Below, one piece after another: positions 33,490-41,350 of a DNA stretch of 64,000 nucleotides. The notes under the pieces are model-generated. The model did not search any database, was not told the origin of the DNA, and saw only the letters and a program-made list of their open reading frames with translations. The translations under genes were made by a program, and so were the position numbers. Source of the DNA: Sphingobacterium athyrii (GTDB taxonomy: Bacteria; Bacteroidota; Bacteroidia; Sphingobacteriales; Sphingobacteriaceae); NCBI RefSeq assembly GCF_003071065.1, contig NZ_QCXX01000003.1, positions 388,687-452,686 of the forward strand. The letters are read 5' to 3'. How positions within the stretch are numbered: position 1 is the stretch's first letter; the number at the start of each line of letters is the position of its first letter.

Positions 33490-34326
33490 ATGAAAAATAA
33501 ACAGAAAGAAAAAGTTTGGTTCATTACAGGATCTTCAAGAGGATTTGGAAAAATATGGACAGAAGCCGCCTTGAAGCGTGGAGACAAAGTGGCAGCTACA
33601 GCGCGTAATATCGATAGTATTTTCCCATTAAAAGAAAAGTATGGCGATCAGGTTTTGATTCTCGAAGTGGATGTAACTAATGCCTCGCAAGTGCAAAACG
33701 CTATTAGCAAGGCCAATGAATATTTTGGAAGGTTAGATATTGTATTCAATAATGCCGGATATTCTTTGGTAGGAACCATTGAAGAGGGCAGTACTGATGA
33801 GGTAAAAGCGATGTATGAAACCAATATTATAGGCCCTATCCATGTAATTCAGGCAGCATTACCTATATTGCGAACTCAAGGTTATGGCCATATTTTGGGG
33901 ACGTCGAGCGCTGTTGGTATTTATAGTAATCCTCTTATTGGGTATTATTGTTCTTCAAAATTTGCGTTTGAAGCGATATACGATAGTTTATCTAAAGAAG
34001 TCGCGGCCTTTGGCATCAAAGTAACGCTGATTGAACCGGGGGCTTATCATACTGAATTTGGAAGTGCTGAATCCCTAAAAATAGCCAGCAAAAAATTGTC
34101 GGAGTATGATGCTTTAAAGAGCAGTTTGATGGAAAATTTACAAAAGCTGGAACGAGGAAATCCTATTGCCACTATCGAGGCTATATTTGCTGTTGTAGAT
34201 GATCAAAATCCACCATTGAGATTACTACTGGGTAAAAACGATTTGCCACATATTCAACAAATCTATGCTGAACGCATTCAGGAATGGGAAACTTGGAAAA
34301 CTATTTCAGAAGCAGCCCAAGGTTGA
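33490..34326 (+). CDS. Short-chain dehydrogenase/reductase
   Basis: This 278-residue classical SDR has FITGSSRGFG (about 11-20), VDVTNASQV, the VFNNAGYS strand, a Ser in TSSAVG and YYCSSK (Tyr-x3-Lys). The IEPGAYHT motif follows. It lies 96 bases upstream of an AraC gene on the same strand. It has the same order as the minus-strand pair at 44513-46292 viewed in reverse, suggesting that they are related pairs. Likely substrates are aldehydes, ketones or quinones; the exact one is unknown. Confidence 0.88.
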   Translation: MKNKQKEKVWFITGSSRGFGKIWTEAALKRGDKVAATARNIDSIFPLKEKYGDQVLILEVDVTNASQVQNAISKANEYFGRLDIVFNNAGYSLVGTIEEGSTDEVKAMYETNIIGPIHVIQAALPILRTQGYGHILGTSSAVGIYSNPLIGYYCSSKFAFEAIYDSLSKEVAAFGIKVTLIEPGAYHTEFGSAESLKIASKKLSEYDALKSSLMENLQKLERGNPIATIEAIFAVVDDQNPPLRLLLGKNDLPHIQQIYAERIQEWETWKTISEAAQG

Positions 34327-34421
34327 TCCATCTATGATGTTTTTGACATGCTTTTATTCGCTTTTCTTTTTTGTGAGGAAAAGCGAATATTGCCTAACTT
34401 GTAATCTGGAATTTTTATAAC

Positions 34422-35372
34422 ATGGCTTCAAAAAAATCGAATCATTCCTTAAAAAGATTTAATACACTGGCTGACGTAATGGAGGCATCTGGTTTTCCGC
34501 CCCCAAAGCACCCTTTAATCGTTTTGTTAAACGGTGTAGACAAACCACTTAAAGGTCGTGCACCTAATAGATCGCACGTACTGAATTATTATAAAATAGC
34601 TTTTAAACCGGATGCTGGAGGAGAGTTAATGTATGGTCAGACTAAATTTGACTTTAAAGAGGGAGGTTTGTTTTTTGTGGCTCCACAACAGATTCTCTCT
34701 TCAATAGAAGAGAAGGATAAAGAGGAAACTGTGGAACAAACAATACTTAGTCCGCAGGTCACACTCCTTATAGATCCTGACTTTTTACTGCAATACCCAC
34801 TGGCACAAAAGATCCATCAGTACCACTTTTTCTCTTATGCGACCAATGAAGCGCTGCATCTTTCGACCAAAGAAAAGGAAACCATGCTTTCGCTATTCAG
34901 AGCTATAGAAGACGAGCTTGAAAGCCGTATAGACGACATGAGCCATAATGTGATCATCTCCCAGATTGAACTGTTGCTAAATTATGCCCAACGATTTTAT
35001 AACAGGCAGTTTCTGACCAGAAAACAAAATTATCCTAGTCTTACCGACAGTATAGCTCAGTTGCTGGAAGGTTATTTTAATAGTGATAAGGGCATGAATG
35101 CCGGAGTTCCAACCGTCAATTATGTAGCTGATCAGCTGCATATGTCAGCAAGTTATTTAAGTGATCTATTACGAAATCTTACAGGGCAAAACACGCAGCA
35201 AATTATCCATGATAAAATGATTTACCGGGCTAAAAATAAGTTATCTACTACAGCGCTAACTATTTCCCAAATTGCGTTTGAATTAGGTTTTGAACAGCCC
35301 CAATCCTTTAGCAGATTATTTAAATTGAAAACAAACCAGAGTCCACAGCAATATAGAGCTCAATTCAATTAA
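34422..35372 (+). CDS. AraC-family transcription regulator
   Basis: This 316-residue protein has an N-terminal sensing part (about 1-180, including GGELMYGQTKFDFKEGGLFFVAPQQI) and a C-terminal double HTH (about 225-316, VNYVADQLHMSASYLSDLLRNLTG and LTISQIAFELGFEQPQSFSRLFKLKTN). It is a clear paralogue of the 44513 gene (same LHLSxxEK and NRFYxRQFxTRK segments). It probably controls the SDR gene just upstream. Confidence 0.88.
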   Translation: MASKKSNHSLKRFNTLADVMEASGFPPPKHPLIVLLNGVDKPLKGRAPNRSHVLNYYKIAFKPDAGGELMYGQTKFDFKEGGLFFVAPQQILSSIEEKDKEETVEQTILSPQVTLLIDPDFLLQYPLAQKIHQYHFFSYATNEALHLSTKEKETMLSLFRAIEDELESRIDDMSHNVIISQIELLLNYAQRFYNRQFLTRKQNYPSLTDSIAQLLEGYFNSDKGMNAGVPTVNYVADQLHMSASYLSDLLRNLTGQNTQQIIHDKMIYRAKNKLSTTALTISQIAFELGFEQPQSFSRLFKLKTNQSPQQYRAQFN

Positions 35373-35432
35373 TTTTTTACAGCAATTGATTTTGCTGGAG
35401 GTTCAATAACCGAGGAGTACACTTAATAGGAA

Positions 35433-35999
35433 TTATTCTTGCCGATAGACCAGGTCTTTGCTGATGCAATGTTCTTCCCAGGGCATTTCTATAAGCCGGC
35501 TATGCGCGTTTTGTGGAATGATGCTTTTTGATGTCGGCAGGTAAAAATGGTTTTTATTTCCACTTCTCAAGGTATCGCGTAGATCAGGGATCTTTTTGAG
35601 GTTGCGCTGCAAGGCCGCAAAAAATGCTTTTGCGGATTTGTCAGCTTGCTTCATGATCTGCCGCAGGTGGATGATTTCTCTTGTCTGATCAGTTTCATAC
35701 CCGCCGCTTCCTGCGATTGTATATTCGGCCACAGGCGAATCGTAGAAGAGACCAGAGCTTGTTATATCCTCCTGATCTGAAAAGGGATAAGTGGTTAGGA
35801 AAAATCCATAATAATCCGTAGATGAAAAGCTTTCCAAAAATTCCGACTGATTTTCCTTGCTATATTTCACATAATTCCGCTTGCCTGAACGACGGTTTAT
35901 CATTTCTATATAGGCGTGTGCATGATATTTTTCCATCGTTTCTGCGCAATACCGAAAAAACAGCTGTGCAGGTATTGCAATCCAAAAGTATTGACCCAT
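35433..35999 (-). CDS. Hypothetical protein
   Basis: This 188-residue protein has a mixed helical/beta composition with no signal peptide; the opening MGQYFWIAIPAQLFFRYC is hydrophobic but short. Tyrosine and phenylalanine are frequent (STDYYGFFLTTYPF, GYETDQTREIIHL). I do not recognise a family. It is convergent with the AraC gene, and its upstream side opens into a 450-bp spacer that also serves the susC operon. Confidence 0.5.
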   Translation of the reverse strand: MGQYFWIAIPAQLFFRYCAETMEKYHAHAYIEMINRRSGKRNYVKYSKENQSEFLESFSSTDYYGFFLTTYPFSDQEDITSSGLFYDSPVAEYTIAGSGGYETDQTREIIHLRQIMKQADKSAKAFFAALQRNLKKIPDLRDTLRSGNKNHFYLPTSKSIIPQNAHSRLIEMPWEEHCISKDLVYRQE

Positions 36000-36394
36000 T
36001 TTCTTTCTTGTATTTAATTCGTATAGTTCTCGTCCATGCTGGTCTGAATGGAAGTTGTTAATGAAATTTCGGATAAGCTTTAAACGCTAGTTCTGCCAGA
36101 TTTTGTGTTTATAAGTGCTAGATCATATTTGACCAGGGTTAAGTAGTCCAACAAAACTACAAAAATAATCAAATATTCAAGATCAACTTTTACCAAATGG
36201 ATTGAAGATTACCCTATTGTGCTGTTTGCTTTCTATCGTATCAAGCCTTAGCAAGAGGATATGTTTCATCAATAAATTCTAACCTGAGTCGAAGATATCC
36301 AAAGCCAGATACACTTGGAGAACTTTTCCGTCTTGCCGGCAACGATTGCGTAAATATGTTTAGCAGTTTGTATGATAAATACTTAATTTCAAAA
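36000..36394. other. Intergenic spacer with no recognised feature
   Basis: This AT-rich stretch between the hypothetical gene and the susC operator shows no convincing gene. A short frame near 36231-36426 has a protein-like composition (SNLSRRYPKPDTLGELFRLA) but no recognisable identity or start; it may be a relic. Confidence 0.4.
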
Positions 36395-36408
36395 TGCAAG
36401 CGGTTGCA
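36395..36408. promoter_or_regulatory. LacI-family-type operator upstream of susCD
   Basis: TGCAAGCGGTTGCA fits the LacI/GalR consensus TGnAAnCGnTTnCA at every fixed position and has near-dyad symmetry around the central CG. It lies 44 bases upstream of the susC start at 36452. GCGGT and ACCGC at 36400-36415 can also form a small hairpin. No LacI-type gene is present in the window, so the regulator would be encoded elsewhere. Confidence 0.55.
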
Positions 36409-36451
36409 CGACCGCAAAGGGAAATAATTAAATTATAAACTTAACAACCTT

Positions 36452-39445
36452 ATGAGACCAAAGATTGAATGGGAGAGTAGGATCCTACTGCCTACTGCCC
36501 TAAGCGCGATGCTTGTTTTGTCCGCGCCCAACGCATGGGGACAGGAACAAAGTGTCAAAGGGACAGTGAAAGATCCCCAAGGGAAACCGCTGTCTGGAGC
36601 GACAATTCGCTCGGTGGGCAACAACTCTATATCGACATCATCGGATGCCAATGGAAATTTTTCACTCAAACTGCCCAAAGAGGTCAAACAACTGTCTGTC
36701 ACCTATCTGGGGGCAGATGCCCAGAATGTGGCGATCGTGCCTGGAAAAGCACTCTCGATCGTCCTCCAGTCCAATGATTCACAACTCGATGAAGTCGTTG
36801 TCGTAGGCTACGGTACGGTTAAGAAACGTGACCTGACGGGCTCTGTTGTCTCGGTCAAGGGGGACGAAATTGCCAAAGTACCATCGGCAAATATGCTGGA
36901 GTCCGTCCAGGGCAAAGTCTCGGGGATGGATGTGACACGCAGCAGCGGATCGGCATCCTCAGGAGTCAATATCACAATCCGGGGCAACCGCTCCATAACG
37001 GCTCAAAATGGCCCCTTGTATATTGTGGATGGGATCCAGTACAGCAATATTCAGGATATCAACCCAAATGATGTAGAATCGATGGAAGTGCTCAAAGACG
37101 CTTCTTCTACGGCGATCTACGGTTCCAGGGGAGCCAATGGTGTGATCATTATCACGACAAAAAAGGGTAAAACCGGAGCTGCACAAATTGCTTTCAACGC
37201 ATACGCTGGTATATCCAAGGTAGCCCGCTATCCCGAGGTCATGAACCTCGACCAGTGGGTGAAACTTCGACGCGAGGCTTATCGCACCACAGGTAAATGG
37301 AACAGCGAGTCGGATGATGCTGCCATCTTTAATACCGCCGAGCTCGATGCGATAAAAAATAACGAATACACCGACTACTTCGATCTTTTGGTCAAGGATG
37401 GATTTCAGCAAAATTATCAGGTCGGCATTAATGCCGGGACCGAGAAAACGAAGGTCTACTTCTCCGGAGATTTCCTAAATGAACGGGGGATCTTTGAACA
37501 GGATCGATCAAACCGGTTTGGCGGCCGGCTGAATATTGATCAGGAACTAGGTACCAACTTTAGGGCGGGGATGCAGTCGCAGGTGACACATTACAAAATT
37601 CAGGCAGCCCGCGATCCCTTAAATCAGGCCAATAAGATCAGTCCGCTGGGAAAAATCTATAACGATGACGGCAGCTTGATCCTCTATCCACTAAATGGCT
37701 CGGCCATCAATCCGCTGGCCGACCTCGAGCCGAATGCATATGATGCGCAAAATATTGCGACCCGCACCCTCATCAATGGTTATCTCGAGCTAAAGCCCTG
37801 GAAAGGATTTTCGGGTAAATCAACGATTGGGGTGACACTGAATAATAACCGCGAAGGTTCCTTTGCCGGAATGTACACCATTGACCGTAATGGATCGGCG
37901 TCCAAGGCTACTTATGGCACCGAAAATAGCCATTTAGTCAATTGGGAAAATGTATTGTCGTATCAAAACTCATTTGGCGACCATAATTTGACGGTCACGG
38001 CGGTCAATAGTATCCTCTGGAACCGATCTGACCATATTGATGCATCGGGTGAAGGCCTCATCCTGGATAGTCAGCTTTTCTATGCCTTGGGCAATGCGTC
38101 GAAAAACCTGGCCACCACCACGGGATATAGCATGAATAATTTACTTTCTTTTGCTGGACGGGTCAACTACAGCTACAAGGGAAAATACTTGCTTACAGCC
38201 ACGGGGCGCTCTGACGGATCGTCCATATTGGCCAAGGGGAGTAAATGGGCCTTTTTCCCATCAATCGCTGCGGGATGGCGCATTGTGGATGAATCGTTTA
38301 TGAAGAATCAAACCTTGTTTAGCGAATTAAAAGCCAGATTGAGCTGGGGTAGAGCAGGTAACTATGCGGTGTCGCCTTATTCGACACAGAGCAACTTAAG
38401 CCGGGTCGCTTTTGCCTACGACGATGCCTCGGCAACGGGATACACCTTTGCGCCTCAGATCGGAAACGCCAATCTGGGCTGGGAGATCACCGCGACGACA
38501 AACGCGGGATTGGACTTCGGCTTCATGAAAGGACGTATCTCCGGTACCATCGATTATTACGACTCCAAAACCTCAAAATTATTGCTCGAACGAGGACTTC
38601 CGCCTTCGACAGGCGTAAGCAATGTGATCCAGAATATTGGAAAAACCCGGAATCGCGGTTTTGAAATAACCGTAAACGCGGATATTCTGAAAGACAGCAA
38701 CTTGAAGTGGAACACCTCCATTTCTTATACACGTAATAAGGAGGAGATCGTCGAACTGGTGACCAATGCCGATGACATCGGAAACGGCTGGTTTATCGGT
38801 CAGCCAACGACGGTATTCTATGATTACGACAAACTAGGCATTTGGCAGTTGGGTCAGGAGGAAGAAGCTGCTAAGTTCAACCAGAAACCAGGCGATATCC
38901 GTGTAAGGGACGTCAATGGTGACGGAAAGATAGATGCGAGCAACGACCGCGTTATCATAGGTACGCCAAGACCAAAATGGTTCGGCTCCTGGGACAATAC
39001 CTTTAGCTATAAGGGCTTTGATCTCAATATATTGCTTTTTGCACGTTGGGGCCAAACACTACAGCCCAATTTTTTGCGGCGCTATGATCCGCAGGGGCTA
39101 GGGCAAAGTACAGCCATCATCGACTATTGGACTCCGGAAAATCCGACTAATGCCAATCCTAGGCCAAACTCAGGGCTCTCACTGGCGAGCACGCTTTACT
39201 CCAGCTCCCTGGGTTATGTGGATGGGTCTTACCTGCGCATCCGGAACATATCACTGGGCTACAATTTTCCGCAATCCATATTAAAAGATGGCTTTATCAA
39301 AAAATTAAGGGTATATGGTACGGCCAAGAATCCTTTTACCTGGACAAAATCGGATCTGCTGAACTCATACGATCCTGAAAGGGGTGGGTCGGAGAATTTC
39401 CCGATGACCAAATTGTTTGTTTTCGGTGTGAATGTTGGATTTTAA
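36452..39445 (+). CDS. SusC-like TonB-dependent outer-membrane transporter
   Basis: This is a 997-residue protein. A signal peptide (about 1-32, LLPTALSAMLVLSAPNAWGQ) is followed by a carboxypeptidase-like domain (VKGTVKDPQGKPLSGATI, about 33-115), the TonB-box region DEVVVVGYGTVKKRDLTGSV, and the plug with MEVLKDASSTAIYGSRGANGVIIITTKKG. A 22-strand barrel ends in an aromatic residue (VNVGF). It pairs with the SusD gene 11 bases downstream; a glycan is the most likely cargo because a LacI-type site precedes it, but no glycoside hydrolase is adjacent. The codon use is noticeably more GC-rich than in the 5-15 kb region. Confidence 0.92.
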   Translation: MRPKIEWESRILLPTALSAMLVLSAPNAWGQEQSVKGTVKDPQGKPLSGATIRSVGNNSISTSSDANGNFSLKLPKEVKQLSVTYLGADAQNVAIVPGKALSIVLQSNDSQLDEVVVVGYGTVKKRDLTGSVVSVKGDEIAKVPSANMLESVQGKVSGMDVTRSSGSASSGVNITIRGNRSITAQNGPLYIVDGIQYSNIQDINPNDVESMEVLKDASSTAIYGSRGANGVIIITTKKGKTGAAQIAFNAYAGISKVARYPEVMNLDQWVKLRREAYRTTGKWNSESDDAAIFNTAELDAIKNNEYTDYFDLLVKDGFQQNYQVGINAGTEKTKVYFSGDFLNERGIFEQDRSNRFGGRLNIDQELGTNFRAGMQSQVTHYKIQAARDPLNQANKISPLGKIYNDDGSLILYPLNGSAINPLADLEPNAYDAQNIATRTLINGYLELKPWKGFSGKSTIGVTLNNNREGSFAGMYTIDRNGSASKATYGTENSHLVNWENVLSYQNSFGDHNLTVTAVNSILWNRSDHIDASGEGLILDSQLFYALGNASKNLATTTGYSMNNLLSFAGRVNYSYKGKYLLTATGRSDGSSILAKGSKWAFFPSIAAGWRIVDESFMKNQTLFSELKARLSWGRAGNYAVSPYSTQSNLSRVAFAYDDASATGYTFAPQIGNANLGWEITATTNAGLDFGFMKGRISGTIDYYDSKTSKLLLERGLPPSTGVSNVIQNIGKTRNRGFEITVNADILKDSNLKWNTSISYTRNKEEIVELVTNADDIGNGWFIGQPTTVFYDYDKLGIWQLGQEEEAAKFNQKPGDIRVRDVNGDGKIDASNDRVIIGTPRPKWFGSWDNTFSYKGFDLNILLFARWGQTLQPNFLRRYDPQGLGQSTAIIDYWTPENPTNANPRPNSGLSLASTLYSSSLGYVDGSYLRIRNISLGYNFPQSILKDGFIKKLRVYGTAKNPFTWTKSDLLNSYDPERGGSENFPMTKLFVFGVNVGF

Positions 39446-39456
39446 TTGCTAAAAAA

Positions 39457-41088
39457 ATGAAAAGAACTATTAAAAATATCCTGTTAGCTGCTGTGGTCGT
39501 GCTCGCTTCGTCGAGTTGTTCAAAAATCCTGGATGAATACAATCCGAGTGGGCTGACCTCAGAATCTGTTTTCGCGACGCCCGAGGGCTTTGAGTCGCTG
39601 GTAAATGCTGCCTATGCTTATCAGCGCTGGTGGTATGGTAAGGAGGAGGGCTACAGCATGTCCGAAATGGGCACGGATCTTTGGATGAGCGGCGCCGGCG
39701 ATACCTTTCCGGATCTGATGAAATATATTAATCTTCAGGGTAATAATGCAGCCCTGGAGACCGAATGGAAAGCATTGTATTCGGCTGTCAATGTCTGTAA
39801 CGCAGGTATTGGCCGTATTGACGCTGCTGGTCTAGCACCGGACACCAAGGCTATCCGACTGGCCGAACTACGTTTTCTAAGGGCATTTTACTATTGGCAT
39901 ATCCTGCAGACCTGGGGCGGCGTGCACCTAAGCACCACGGAAACCGCAGGCATCATCACGACGGCTAATAAAACGGCGCCCGAAGAGTTTTATGCCCTGA
40001 TTGAATCGGACCTGCTCGCAGCGATCAAGGATTTACCTAACACAAGCAAAGATTATGGCCGCGTTACCAATCCAGCTGCCCGCGCTTTTTTGTCGCGCGT
40101 GTACCTGTCGGAAGGGAAATATAAAGAAGCCAACGACTATGCATTGTCGGTCATCAAAGGCAACTATGGTTTTGAACTGCTCAAAAACTATGCGGATCTC
40201 TGGAATATGGCCAATCTGAAAAATAAAGAAGTGGTCTATACAGTCAATTATTCGACCGACCTGGCGTTGAATGATAAAAGCGATGAAATATTGAATCCCC
40301 TCGGACACAACCGGGGCAGCAACAACGGCCACCTGCTATTTCTCATGAAATACGACACGGAGACGGGCATGCAGCGCGACCTGGGAAATGGCCGGCCATT
40401 CAACCGGTATATGCCAACACGTTTTCTACTGGATCTGTACCCCGAAGGGGATAGCAGATACGCAGCATCGTTTAAAGAGGTCTTCTATTCGAATAACCCG
40501 ACGGCAACCGTCAAACTGGGCGATACCGCCGTGTATGCTACGCGCCGGACGGTAAGCAATGTGGGCAAAGCCTATAAGGTATACGACCGAAACTATATTT
40601 ATGCCAGCGACGGCAAGGTAAAAGATCAATTGCGGTATCCGACACTGAGCAAATTTTTGGATCCGACGCGCCCCTCGTCCAATGAAGCGCAGAGTGCGCG
40701 GGACGTCTTCGTGATCCGTTTTGCCGAGCTCTATCTCAATGCGGCCGAAGCACAGTTGCGTCTGGGCAATAGGGATTCGGCAGCACACTGGGTCAATATC
40801 ATCCGTGCCCGTGCAGCACAATCCGGTAAGGAAGAAGACATGAAAGTCACAGCACCACAGATGACGCTTGACTTTATCCTGGATGAACGGGCAAGGGAGT
40901 TTGCCGGCGAACAGATCCGCTGGTTTGACCTCAAACGTACCGGAAAATTGCTTGAACGCGTGAAAGCACACAACCCCGATATCGCTACCTATATCCAGGA
41001 TTACCATCAGGTAAGGCCGATACCGCAAACGCAGCTGGATGCCATTACCAATAAAGATGAGTTTACACAAAACCAGGGTTACCAATAA
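39457..41088 (+). CDS. SusD/RagB-like lipoprotein
   Basis: This 543-residue protein has a lipoprotein signal (VVVLASSSC, Cys22), the SusD opening KILDEYNPSGLTSESVFATPEG, the helix with AELRFLRAFYYWHILQTWGG and the C-terminal VIRFAELYLNAAEAQLRLG and DERAREFAGEQIRWFDLKRTG signatures, ending RPIPQTQLD. It is the surface lid for the SusC barrel encoded just upstream. The operon ends with the perfect hairpin at 41099. Confidence 0.92.
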   Translation: MKRTIKNILLAAVVVLASSSCSKILDEYNPSGLTSESVFATPEGFESLVNAAYAYQRWWYGKEEGYSMSEMGTDLWMSGAGDTFPDLMKYINLQGNNAALETEWKALYSAVNVCNAGIGRIDAAGLAPDTKAIRLAELRFLRAFYYWHILQTWGGVHLSTTETAGIITTANKTAPEEFYALIESDLLAAIKDLPNTSKDYGRVTNPAARAFLSRVYLSEGKYKEANDYALSVIKGNYGFELLKNYADLWNMANLKNKEVVYTVNYSTDLALNDKSDEILNPLGHNRGSNNGHLLFLMKYDTETGMQRDLGNGRPFNRYMPTRFLLDLYPEGDSRYAASFKEVFYSNNPTATVKLGDTAVYATRRTVSNVGKAYKVYDRNYIYASDGKVKDQLRYPTLSKFLDPTRPSSNEAQSARDVFVIRFAELYLNAAEAQLRLGNRDSAAHWVNIIRARAAQSGKEEDMKVTAPQMTLDFILDERAREFAGEQIRWFDLKRTGKLLERVKAHNPDIATYIQDYHQVRPIPQTQLDAITNKDEFTQNQGYQ

Positions 41089-41098
41089 CAACAACAGA

Positions 41099-41131
41099 AA
41101 AAGGGTCTATCCAAGTTGGATAGACCCTTTT
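41099..41131 (+). terminator. Intrinsic terminator of the susCD operon
   Basis: AAAAGGGTCTATCC and GGATAGACCCTTTT pair around a small AAGTT loop, followed by further T and C residues. The stem is perfect and lies 11 bases beyond the SusD stop codon. Confidence 0.9.
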
Positions 41132-41350
41132 CTGTTTTATAGACAATAGGTTGGGTGTGAGCTGAAAAAAATCTTCTTTTTTATAACATGCTGATGAGTT
41201 TTCTGAACATTGTATCGCTTAATATTAATATTTCTATAAATTTTATTGTTTTTAAGCTATTACATTGACAATTGTTTGGTTAAAGTTTAATATTGTTGAA
41301 AATATTATTGCCAACTATTATCAAGATTATGTTCGCTAAATTGTTTATCT

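Noticed and set aside
40426..41094. 222-codon minus-strand gene
   Set aside because: It is the mirror of the SusD coding sequence in a GC-rich stretch.
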